Source: CAUZSN01 sp963582345
Lineage (GTDB): Bacteria; Planctomycetota; Planctomycetia; Planctomycetales; Planctomycetaceae
Direction of reading: 5' to 3'
DNA: 7,592 nt
NCBI GenBank assembly: GCA_963582345.1
Contig: CAUZSN010000126.1
Location: 1-7,592 of the forward strand
Shown here piece by piece: positions 1 through 6,084 of the stretch. The first letter of the stretch is position 1. Each line of letters starts with the position of its first letter. The position numbers and the translations under genes are program-made. Below the pieces are notes generated by a model. That model worked only from the letters and a program-made list of their open reading frames with translations, made no database searches and was not told the DNA's origin.

Positions 1-252
1 CAAGATGGCGTTGTCCAGGGCCTGATCTGCCACCAGCTTCTTCAGCCGGGTGTTCTCCTGCTGGAGGGCCTTCAGTTCTTTGGCCATCTCCGGAGCCATC
101 CCGCCGTACTTCTGACGCCAGCGGTAGCACGTCTGCTGAGCGATCCCCAGCCGTTTGCAGACCTCCGGAACCTTCTTTCCCTTACCGAGTTCGACATCGG
201 CTCGACGCAACATCGGGATAATTTGGTCAACTCCATGACGTTTCTGTGCCAT
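1..252 (-). CDS. IS3-family transposase OrfA (partial, 3' end off window)
   Basis: The 84 visible residues form the DNA-binding subunit of a two-ORF IS3-type transposase. Residues about 20-50 are a helix-turn-helix (KKVPEVCKRLGIAQQTCYRW) that would bind the terminal repeats. Residues about 56-79 are a leucine-zipper-like coiled coil with Leu at 60, 63, 70 and 73, the OrfA multimerisation segment. The family is usually 85-105 residues, so the stop probably lies just beyond base 1. In complete elements a -1 frameshift joins OrfA to the DDE-bearing OrfB; that site is not visible here. The ATG at 252-250 is chosen because MAQKRH is a typical OrfA start. Confidence in the family is high; the subgroup is not assigned. 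Confidence 0.9.
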   Translation of the reverse strand, partial: MAQKRHGVDQIIPMLRRADVELGKGKKVPEVCKRLGIAQQTCYRWRQKYGGMAPEMAKELKALQQENTRLKKLVADQALDNAIL

Positions 253-330
253 CTAAAAAAATCCTTTCCAGGCTAAAGCCCGGGCTGGATTCTCTCACAT
301 GCACTGGTACTTTTCACCGGGGGAAGGTCA
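1..330 (-). mobile_element. 5' end of an IS3-family insertion sequence (partial)
   Basis: Read on the minus strand, the element begins at 330 with TGACCTTCCCCCGG, the TGA...CCCCC terminal pattern usual for IS3-family ends. The orfA start lies 78 bases further in. The other end, orfB and any target duplication are outside the window. The element sits inside the tyrosine recombinase gene at 331-1113: recombinase similarity stops at exactly the base where the IS end begins. The boundary is inferred from terminal-repeat style and the loss of similarity, since the second terminal repeat cannot be seen. Confidence 0.75.
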
Positions 331-1113
331 GGCAGCGAAGGCGAATATGGGATAAACGAAGGGATGCATGGCATGGGAGTTCACGTGAATGAGGAGTTCG
401 GTAACCTGTGAGTTGTCGAGGAAAAGCCCTTCCCAAAGCTCGGCTATCTCGTCGTTATCCAGACCACCTCGCTGGATCTTGCGTTCAATCTGATGCCAGG
501 TCTGGAACTTCGCCTGGGCATCTGGCTTCTCAAATTGGAGTTTCCAACGACCATTGTCGTCCAGTAATGGGCAAGTCGCTTTCACGTAACCATTTCGCTT
601 GGCCCATATCCACACTTGCCGAAATGTGACGAGTTCTTTTTTGATGGTTGCATCGGAGATGGGTTTGCCGCGGTGGCGCTGTTTGGCTCGTCGTCGACGG
701 TAGCTCCTGAGTGCATCAAGGTCGATGTTCTGGATCGGCGTGGAGCTGCTCAAGAGCCTTTTCAGGTGTCGGATGTGAACCGTCTCTCCGTACAGAGTCG
801 TGTCCTGCTTCTGCTTCTGATCCTCGTAGTACGCATCGCATATTTTTCCAAACCGCTTGTCCTGGGTCTTGCCGTTTGAAGCGGGCTTTGACGGGAGCTT
901 GCCGCCTGATAAAATCCAGTCGAACGGATCGACGTCCGAAGGCATCTCCAGGCGCCCAGTCTTGAGCAATTGAATGGTGTCTTCGGCGGCGGCTAAGGTC
1001 CGGTAGGCATCGGAGCGCCGTTTGGTACCGCAAGATCGCTGTTGTTGCTCACCACCCCAATAGAAGCGGATTTGCCAGAATCCTGATCGTTTATCAATTC
1101 GGAGAGTTGCCAT
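328..1113 (-). pseudogene. Tyrosine recombinase/integrase, catalytic domain removed by IS3 insertion
   Basis: Residues 1-60 look like an N-terminal arm-type DNA-binding region (MATLRIDKRSGFWQIRFYW). Residues about 86-185 form the SAM-like core-binding domain (FGKICDAYYEDQ through VTFRQVWIWAKRNGYV). From about 205 the catalytic domain begins, but the frame ends at residue 261 with PIFAFAA. In this family FAA is normally followed by a G-x-R-x-S-E segment holding the first catalytic Arg, so the Arg, His-x-x-Arg and Tyr are all missing. The TGA stop at 330-328 is the first three bases of the inserted IS3 element. The ATG at 1113 is preferred over the upstream TTG at 1275 because the extra 54 residues are low-complexity and the family begins near MATLRID. 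The gene diverges from the tRNA-Leu-like gene at 1332, typical of an island integrase, and cannot make an active recombinase. Confidence 0.85.
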
Positions 1114-1177
1114 GGGAATTTTGAGGCCTCGAAGTTGCCGAGCAGGGGGGGCTAACTGGACAATAGTGGCCGACGCA

Positions 1178-1210
1178 ATGTTCCTCAAATGTTCCTTGTT
1201 TGAGGAACAT
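1178..1210. promoter_or_regulatory. Perfect 12-bp inverted repeat upstream of the integrase
   Basis: ATGTTCCTCAAA at 1178-1189 is mirrored exactly by TTTGAGGAACAT at 1199-1210, with a 9-base spacer. The spacer carries a third TGTTCCT half-site (1190-1196) in direct orientation to the first. The site is 65-97 bases upstream of the integrase ATG. Three copies of one heptamer, one inverted, suggest an operator or an arm-type site for the recombinase or an excisionase. No T-run follows on either strand, so a terminator is less likely. The binding protein is unknown. Confidence 0.5.
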
Positions 1211-1215
1211 GCACC

Positions 1216-1234
1216 GTCATTGCATTGCCATGAC
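1216..1234. repeat. GTCAT-N9-ATGAC palindromic site, copy 1
   Basis: This imperfect palindrome has 5-bp arms. A second copy at 1504-1522 matches it at 15 of 19 positions, including an identical 3' TGCCATGAC. The copies lie 97 and 88 bases outside the two ends of the tRNA-Leu-like gene. Paired accessory or arm sites around an att core would look like this, but chance is not excluded. Confidence 0.35.
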
Positions 1235-1301
1235 AATCCGGAGGAATCAGAGAGGAGCGAGATCAAAAAACACAATATTCATCGAGGTTTATTGATGTTT
1301 T

Positions 1302-1328
1302 TCGTCTCGGAGTAGGGGATTGAGACGA
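1302..1328. repeat. 7-bp inverted repeat just upstream of tRNA-Leu
   Basis: TCGTCTC (1302-1308) and GAGACGA (1322-1328) are perfect inverted copies with a 13-base spacer, ending three bases before the tRNA-Leu-like gene. The repeat could be a hairpin or a protein site near the tRNA promoter. The sequence alone does not decide. Confidence 0.3.
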
Positions 1329-1331
1329 TAA

Positions 1332-1415
<84 letters not shown>

Positions 1416-1503
1416 CTCTTAGAAACAAGGGGAATTCTAATTCTCCCCTCGCAACGCTTGAAGCTTGCTGCCTCGGATGTCCCTTATTTGTCCCTTGTTT
1501 GGT

Positions 1504-1522
1504 GTCATGCCGATGCCATGAC
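1504..1522. repeat. GTCAT-N9-ATGAC palindromic site, copy 2
   Basis: Second copy of the palindrome seen at 1216-1234, in the same orientation on the 3' side of the tRNA-Leu-like gene. The rest of 1416-1576 holds no gene. It contains only a hairpin at 1428-1449 (AGGGGA/TCCCCT arms, no T-run) and two close copies of TGTCCCTT. Confidence 0.35.
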
Positions 1523-1576
1523 GATGCGCTTGCAATTGATTTCTATTCTATCAGGCGGCGTCAGGTTTTCCACCCC

Positions 1577-2895
1577 CTGTCCCTAGCATTAATGCCAGCG
1601 GAAGGGCGGGGAAGTGTCGCATCCCGTGATTGTAACTGCAGAGGGTTTGAGAACCGTCCGTGAGAGAGTAATATCGATGGCAAGTTGGGGTGATTTGCTG
1701 ACGTAGGCGCGTGTATCCCACGCACAAATTTGCTGCGGAGGAACTATCGACGTCACGTTTCAGGCAGCTTGTGTGTAACGATGATGCAGCCCTCCGACCT
1801 GAGGGAGGCTGATTACGTCACCCTGCGATGGCGGCTCCGCCTCACTCGGGATTGGTGAATTACGATCCAGCGATAGATGTGTCCGCGCGTGATGGTAGTA
1901 GTCGAAGTAGGATGTCAAGATTCGCTTTAGTTGCGCCTCGCCCAGCACAATCATGTGATTCAAGCACTCCCGGCGAATAGAGCCGATCAATCTTTTGAAA
2001 TAAGGATTTTGCCAAGGTGACTGGGGAGCGATGGGAACTTCGTCAATGCCCAAGCCATTGACCCGTTTGCAGAACTTGTCTCCGTAAATATCGTCACGGT
2101 CGCGGATTTGATACCGAGGAGCTTCGTCAAACGGATAGGCCTCTACGATCTGCTGGGCCGTCCACTCTGCGCTGGGATGTGCCGTGACATTGAAGTGAAC
2201 CACCTGCCGTCGATCATGCCGCAGGACCACGAAACAGTAAAGCAGGCGGAATGTCGCAGTCGGCACCGTAAAGAAGTTGATGGCTGCCAGTTCGGTCAGG
2301 TGATTGTCCAAAAACGTTTTCCAAGTCTGGGAAGGCGGCTTTCGCGTGCGCACGATGTACTTGGCGACCGTTCTCTCGGCGACCACGTATCCCAGAAGCC
2401 CCAGTTCTGACTGAATCCGTGGTGCACCCCAGGTCGGATTGTCGCGCGACATGCGGCGAATCAAGTCTCGGACTTCTTCCTCGATTCGTGGCCGTCCCGA
2501 ACGACCGGCTCTGGACTTCCACCTCCAATACAAGCGAAACCCCTGTCGGTGCCAACGGATCACGGTTTCTGGCTTGACGATGACAAGGGCCGATTTCCAT
2601 TGCGGCCACAAACGCATCAGCCAGGTCCAGAACACACGGTCTCGGGGACGCAGCTTCGGCCGTTTGATGGATCGGTTGCATACAGCCAGCTGCTGGCACA
2701 AAGCTAGATTCTCCAGCGCCAAGCGATACTTTGGCAGAACCAATGTCCGCAGAAACCACACGATCATCTTCCAGACACCCATGAGGGACTCCCCACAAAC
2801 CCATCAAATCGGATATTTTAGCTGCTACGACGGTGCCGCTGCAAATGACGTAAATCCTTGCCAGGAATTGGGGACGGAGATTTTGCTAGGGACAG
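1577..2895 (-). mobile_element. Single-ORF rve-type insertion element with 12-bp terminal inverted repeats
   Basis: CTGTCCCTAGCA at 1577-1588 is repeated exactly in inverted orientation at 2884-2895. The two bracket one complete transposase ORF and give an element of about 1.32 kb. If the outer C is flank, the ends read TGTCCC...GGGACA, matching the TGT...ACA ends of IS481-type elements. I see no target-site duplication: the left flank is CCACCCC and the right flank CTGTTCA. An old insertion or a rearranged end would explain this. About 170 non-coding bases lie between the left repeat and the transposase stop. Confidence 0.7.
1760..2782 (-). CDS. rve-type DDE transposase, full length but with a mutated catalytic triad
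   Basis: The 340 residues have an N-terminal region with HTH character (about 20-110, including ETVIRWHRQGFRLYWRWKSR and the SGRPRI linker), an IS481/IS3-like integrase core (about 165-300) and the C-terminal GGLHHRY tail common in this group. The first catalytic Asp, normally in a DFFTV motif, is Asn169 (INFFTV; codon AAC). The second, Asp228 in RDRDD, is kept. The Glu expected 35 residues later is Lys263 (codon AAA, in NPYFKRLIGSIRREC, where relatives have VERLIGS). Both losses are single G-to-A changes in the coding strand. The reading frame is otherwise intact from ATG to TGA. The protein should bind DNA but not transpose. It is related to the transposase at 2999-4066. Confidence 0.88.
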   Translation of the reverse strand: MGVWKMIVWFLRTLVLPKYRLALENLALCQQLAVCNRSIKRPKLRPRDRVFWTWLMRLWPQWKSALVIVKPETVIRWHRQGFRLYWRWKSRAGRSGRPRIEEEVRDLIRRMSRDNPTWGAPRIQSELGLLGYVVAERTVAKYIVRTRKPPSQTWKTFLDNHLTELAAINFFTVPTATFRLLYCFVVLRHDRRQVVHFNVTAHPSAEWTAQQIVEAYPFDEAPRYQIRDRDDIYGDKFCKRVNGLGIDEVPIAPQSPWQNPYFKRLIGSIRRECLNHMIVLGEAQLKRILTSYFDYYHHARTHLSLDRNSPIPSEAEPPSQGDVISLPQVGGLHHRYTQAA

Positions 2896-2957
2896 CTGTT
2901 CAAGGTGAGAACACGCACTTGCTGGCCGAAAGCGTTTACGATCGCACGAGAATTTAC

Positions 2958-4253
2958 TGAGGCAGGGAGTTAACGCCCAAATAGCCGCTTAACGCCTATC
3001 ACGCTGCCTTACGCTCGTAATGCTTCAGCAGCCCGCCAAGTTGCTCGTGGCACACTAACTTTTCGGAGCGAAAATTCGACAGCGGTTCCGGCGAGGGCAA
3101 CGGAGACGTGATCAGTACGTTTCCCAGACCTTGGTGGGGCCGAAACCGATGATAGTAATCGACCCACTCACGGATAAGATATCGCAGATGTCGTTCGCCG
3201 AACACTGTGAAATGATTCAGGCATTCGTGCTTAATGCGCTGCACCCAAGCTTCGGCGAACGGATTTAAGTCTGGAGAGCGGGGTGGTATCTTACGAAACT
3301 CAATATCTTCCGTGGCAAGGATATCGCAGAACTGGCTTGTGAATTTCGTGTCGCGATCGCGAATAATGTGGGTGGGACGCCGCTCTCCCTGATCTTGGAA
3401 AAACATGCATAAGTTGCGAGCTTGCTGGGCCATCCAGAATCCGTTGGGATTGGCCGTCATGCCAGCCACATGCACACACCTACTTTCGATATGGATGAAA
3501 AACAACACGTAATACTCAACCAGACCTCGAGCCGTCCAAACCTTTATGGTGAAAAAGTCACACGCCCAAAGCGTCCTGATGTGTCGCTGGACGAAATCTC
3601 GCCAGGTTCCATCGCCACGTTTCGGTGCTGGCTCGAAACCGTTGTCCTTAAGAATACGAGCTATGGTCGAGCGCGATATGTCGCGAATACGCAGCTTTTT
3701 CAATTCGCCGAGGATGCGCTTGCTACCCCAGGCATTGTCCTTGGCCATTTGCAGTATCAATTGCCGGATTTCTTCTGGCTTGCGTGGCCGGCCCGGCTTG
3801 CGTAGCTTGTTCTTGGTCGTATTGCCACTGGCCCAGCGGGCGAAAGTGCGTGGGTGAACGATACTGATCAACTCTTTGATCGCCGAACCGAGGCGTACGC
3901 CCAGTTTGACAAGTCTGGCGCGTTCGGCCGTCGTAACGGTGATCCGCTTGGGTAGCTTGCTACGCAAGATCCGGTTTTCGGCCTTCAAGTATTCGATGTG
4001 CATGACCAGGTCTTTTTCAGTTGCCTGGGCTAAGAGATAAAGAAGCGGGTGCAGTGTTCTGGTCATTTGCTCAATAAATGGGTAAACTGTTGGAAATGAT
4101 GGAAAGGACAACGTTTTGAGACCCCGCTAGATCCGATGGCAAGGAGAATTCCGGCCACGGTGCAAGCGGAAGAGTGTATCGTAGTCCAGCCTTAGTGCTT
4201 GGAAAATCACTTTCTCCCCGGCGCAATGAAATATTCTCGCCGGATCTGCCTCA
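2958..4253 (-). mobile_element. Second rve-type insertion element (ends tentative)
   Basis: TGAGGCAG at 2958-2965 is found inverted (CTGCCTCA) at 4246-4253. The pair encloses the transposase at 2999-4066 and gives about 1.3 kb, a normal size for such elements. Eight bases is short enough to arise by chance in regions of this size, and no target duplication is seen. The ends are therefore a proposal only; the presence of the element is secure from its transposase. The left end is 62 bases from the end of the previous element and the right end is 9 bases from the tRNA-Arg fragment. A CCGGCG/CGCCGG inverted repeat (4218-4223, 4238-4243) lies just inside the right end. Confidence 0.5.
2999..4066 (-). 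CDS. rve-type DDE transposase (IS481/IS3-like), catalytic triad intact
   Basis: Taken from the ATG at 4066 this is 355 residues. An N-terminal helical part (about 16-36) precedes an HTH domain (about 43-145, with TFARWASG and the KPGRPRKPEEIRQLI linker). The retroviral-integrase-type core runs from about 163 to 310, and the tail ends GGLLKHYERKAA. The triad is Asp170 (ACDFFTI), Asp237 (IRDRDTKF) and Glu272 (NPFAEAW), with the usual 35-residue step between the second and third. A TTG start at 4111 would add 15 residues; the ATG is preferred because MTRTLHPLLYLLAQ fits a normal start and the extension has no recognisable content. No frameshift or stop is seen, so it may be active if its ends are sound. 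The shared ECLNH and YYHxxRxHxxL motifs link it to the transposase at 1760-2782. Confidence 0.88.
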   Translation of the reverse strand: MTRTLHPLLYLLAQATEKDLVMHIEYLKAENRILRSKLPKRITVTTAERARLVKLGVRLGSAIKELISIVHPRTFARWASGNTTKNKLRKPGRPRKPEEIRQLILQMAKDNAWGSKRILGELKKLRIRDISRSTIARILKDNGFEPAPKRGDGTWRDFVQRHIRTLWACDFFTIKVWTARGLVEYYVLFFIHIESRCVHVAGMTANPNGFWMAQQARNLCMFFQDQGERRPTHIIRDRDTKFTSQFCDILATEDIEFRKIPPRSPDLNPFAEAWVQRIKHECLNHFTVFGERHLRYLIREWVDYYHRFRPHQGLGNVLITSPLPSPEPLSNFRSEKLVCHEQLGGLLKHYERKAA

Positions 4254-4262
4254 TAAACATGC

Positions 4263-4308
<46 letters not shown>

Positions 4309-4354
4309 GGTCTGCATCGTCGTCGAACTCAAGCGGGGAAACCACAAGCTTCAC

Positions 4355-5113
4355 ATGCTCCAAGCGATTTCCTACGCCGGAATGATCTCACAGTGGGAGC
4401 CGGAGGACTTCCTGCAACTCCTCGACGACGATCAGCAAGAAACACTGTTGGAATTCTTGGAAGTTGATCGAGAAGACATCAACCGACAGCAGCGTATCAT
4501 TCTGATCGCTGAGGCATATGACTACGCTCTGCTTATTGGTGCAGAATGGCTGAGCGAGCAATATGGTGTGGACATCATTTGCTGTCGAATCGCAGTGGCG
4601 AAGGACCCTGCGACGAATTCCGAATACCTCGTCTGCTCAAATGTGTATCCGGCACCCGAGTTGGCAAAGGAGGCTGTGTCACGGGGCCGAAAGCGTATCG
4701 GCCCGAGCAAGGTCAAATGGCAGGATTGGGAGAATGCGTTGTCGGGTATCACGAACAACGCCGTCGTCTCGTACTTCAAACAGGAACTCGAAACCAGCCG
4801 GGAATCATATCTCCGCAAGCGAATCCTTCGGTATCGTTCTGACGGTAAAAGACGGTGGTTCATGGCTGCACGCAATAAGAATGCTTACGTCTGGCAGCAG
4901 GGTCGGTTTGAGGGCGACATAGAGTTTTGGCAGCACGGCTTGAGCACGCCGGATGATGTGAAGCCCGTCAAGAGTGGAGAGTGCTTGCGGCTATTTCTGA
5001 ACACTGCTGACGACTTTCAGTTCTTCCACGATGCCGCTACAGAGAAACTACAATCGAGTGAATGGATTGCCGGATCGCCGGAAGAGGAGATGGAGGAAGC
5101 GGAAGCAGAATGA
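4355..5113 (+). CDS. PD-(D/E)XK-type nuclease-like protein, 5'-truncated at a tRNA fragment
   Basis: The 252 residues open with LQAISYAGMISQW, which in PD-(D/E)XK-type proteins is the helix that follows the E-x-K strand. That strand lies upstream of the ATG in the same frame: 4313-4354 reads CIVVELKRGNHKLH, including the expected ELK. This frame is open back to 4292, inside the tRNA-Arg fragment, with no ATG, GTG or TTG in between. The N-terminal domain with the catalytic Asp is gone. Residues 46-107 form an alpha/beta segment (IILIAEAYDYALLIGAEWLSEQ, YLVCSNVYPAPEL) usual after the nuclease core. Residues about 120-235 are a further conserved-looking domain (SYLRKRILRYRSDGKRRWFM, FFHDAATEKL), and the tail is acidic. 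If translated from 4355 it would lack nuclease activity. The original role may be restriction or defence; the family assignment is from motif memory. Confidence 0.72.
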   Translation: MLQAISYAGMISQWEPEDFLQLLDDDQQETLLEFLEVDREDINRQQRIILIAEAYDYALLIGAEWLSEQYGVDIICCRIAVAKDPATNSEYLVCSNVYPAPELAKEAVSRGRKRIGPSKVKWQDWENALSGITNNAVVSYFKQELETSRESYLRKRILRYRSDGKRRWFMAARNKNAYVWQQGRFEGDIEFWQHGLSTPDDVKPVKSGECLRLFLNTADDFQFFHDAATEKLQSSEWIAGSPEEEMEEAEAE

Positions 5114-5132
5114 AACGCAACAGAGAGGTCCT

Positions 5133-5291
5133 GTGACTTTATTCACCGAGGTTCAACCAACTCTGGAGAATTACTGGCGGTCAATCATACTGTTTGGTCG
5201 CAATGTAGCTTCGTACAAGTTTGCTCTCGGCAAGTCGTTGCTGGAACTCTCACAACAAGGCAATGAGGTGCAACTGTCTACTATTGGTTGA
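5133..5291 (+). pseudogene. N-terminal stub of a probable HNH-endonuclease-linked protein
   Basis: A GTG at 5133, preceded by GAGAGG four bases upstream, opens a 52-residue frame. Its first 46 or so residues (PTLENYWRSIILFGRNVASY, then KFALGKSLLEL) resemble the N-termini of larger proteins that I associate with HNH endonucleases (NYWR-x-IILFGRN-x-ASYK). Such proteins continue for a few hundred residues. Here similarity ends at about QQGNEVQLS and a stop follows at 5289. No continuation is visible in the other plus frames of 5292-5530, so the 3' part was deleted. It starts 19 bases after the nuclease-like gene, suggesting the two once formed an operon. The HNH assignment is from memory of the N-terminal motif, because the HNH residues themselves are absent. 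Confidence 0.55.
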
Positions 5292-5612
5292 TTCGCAAGA
5301 AGATCACATCCCCGAGGTAAGGCGACGTCAGAAAAGGTCGCCGTGAAGTTGTCAGTGTGCGATACCTTTTCGCACCGGCGTCACATTGAGTTTCTAACTC
5401 CGACGTGTTGACCTGGCACTCATCGCAGAGTCCGACAGAGCTTCCATTGGGAGTGGAAAATCCGTTACCACTTCTACCACTTTAAGGGCCAATTACCACT
5501 TGTAACCGCGAGAAATTGCGATAGTTTACGTGTGTCTGCGAATGCAGTGTTATTTTATAACTCAGGCTGTAGACAGCCTTTACGGCACGCTTCGCGCTCG
5601 AGGGTTAGCGTA
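5292..5612. other. Non-coding interval with short repeats before tRNA-Arg fragment B
   Basis: No convincing gene is seen here. There is a 6-bp GC-rich inverted repeat, GGCGAC (5321-5326) and GTCGCC (5337-5342), without a T-run. TACCACTT occurs three times in one orientation (5466-5473, 5475-5482, 5494-5501). A palindrome AGGCTG/CAGCCT at 5564-5579 is followed by TTTA. Most of the interval is probably deletion debris from the truncated nuclease module. Confidence 0.5.
5466..5501 (+). repeat. Three direct copies of TACCACTT near the att-like repeat
   Basis: Exact 8-base copies start at 5466, 5475 and 5494, 112-147 bases upstream of the tRNA-Arg fragment B core at 5613. Clustered short direct repeats at this distance resemble the arm-type integrase sites that flank att cores. 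This is an inference from spacing only. Confidence 0.4.
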
Positions 5613-5648
<36 letters not shown>

Positions 5649-5767
5649 CTCGGCGGCAACCGTGAGCGTTGTAGACACCGTCATCAACAACGGCAATTGA
5701 TGAATCAGAGCTTTCATCATGACAAAAATTCCTGGTATTCTTTGCGTGGCCAGATTATATAGTATTG

Positions 5768-5840
5768 GTAGCGGAGCGGCGCGTGCCGGCCGGTGATTCA
5801 TTAGCCAATGAGTGTCCAATCTCTTTGTAGCGGAACGGCG
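5768..5840 (+). repeat. Two copies of GTAGCGGARCGGCG
   Basis: The 14-mer is at 5768-5781 and 5827-5840 with one difference (G or A at position 9). The second copy ends 7 bases before the start used for the PQQ-propeller fragment. It therefore coincides with where propeller similarity is lost. Interspersed repeats of this general look occur in planctomycete genomes; that recollection is not checked. Confidence 0.45.
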
Positions 5841-5847
5841 TCAAGCG

Positions 5848-6084
5848 ATGGCCGGCAGCTCAACACCGATCGTCGCAAGCGACCACGCCTTCTTCGGCCA
5901 CGATGACACATCCATCCGCGCCATCAACCGCGCGGGCGACGTTGTCTGGGATCATCGACTCGGCACACCGATCAAGACCGCTCCAGCAGTCTACGGCTCC
6001 ATGCTGTTCGTCCAGGACTACGCCGGCAACCTGTGGTGCTTTACTGACTGGACAGAAATTGGGAAACAACAGAAGAATGACTGA
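5848..6084 (+). pseudogene. C-terminal fragment of a PQQ-like beta-propeller protein
   Basis: The 78 residues hold about one and a half PQQ/BamB-type blades: SSTPIVASDHAFFGHDD, IRAINRAGDVVWDHRLG, PIKTAPAVYGSMLFVQDYAG, NLWCF. The pattern is (S/T)PxV - FxGxDD - (I/L)xAI(N/D)xxGxxxW. Complete propellers need seven or eight such blades and a signal peptide, so the gene is 5'-truncated. In-frame sequence upstream of 5848 (GTG at 5812) encodes only the repeat-derived VAERRQA and is preceded by a stop. The stop at 6082-6084 overlaps the ATG of the Tat-signal gene by 8 bases, which suggests former translational coupling. The remnant is unlikely to fold alone. Confidence 0.7.

Noticed and set aside
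1428..1449. Hairpin AGGGGA...TCCCCT after the tRNA-Leu-like gene as a terminator
   Set aside because: No T-run follows, and the stem is interrupted after six pairs.
4355..5113. Calling this ORF an intact nuclease
   Set aside because: The E-x-K motif lies before the start codon and the N-terminal catalytic Asp region is missing.
5321..5342. GGCGAC/GTCGCC hairpin as a terminator for the nuclease module
   Set aside because: Six-bp stem with a 10-base loop and no T-run.
5649..5699. Short frame after fragment B reading ATVSVVDTVINNGN then stop
   Set aside because: It resembles a secreted-protein tail but is too short, and its start lies in the tRNA fragment; no gene can be supported.
5719..5796. 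25-codon ORF MTKIPGILCVARLY...
   Set aside because: It runs into the GTAGCGG repeat, has no ribosome binding site and no recognisable features.
5903..6076. Upstream extension of the Tat-signal gene
   Set aside because: It overlaps the propeller frame and would bury the Tat motif 63 residues in; ATG at 6077 is the real start.
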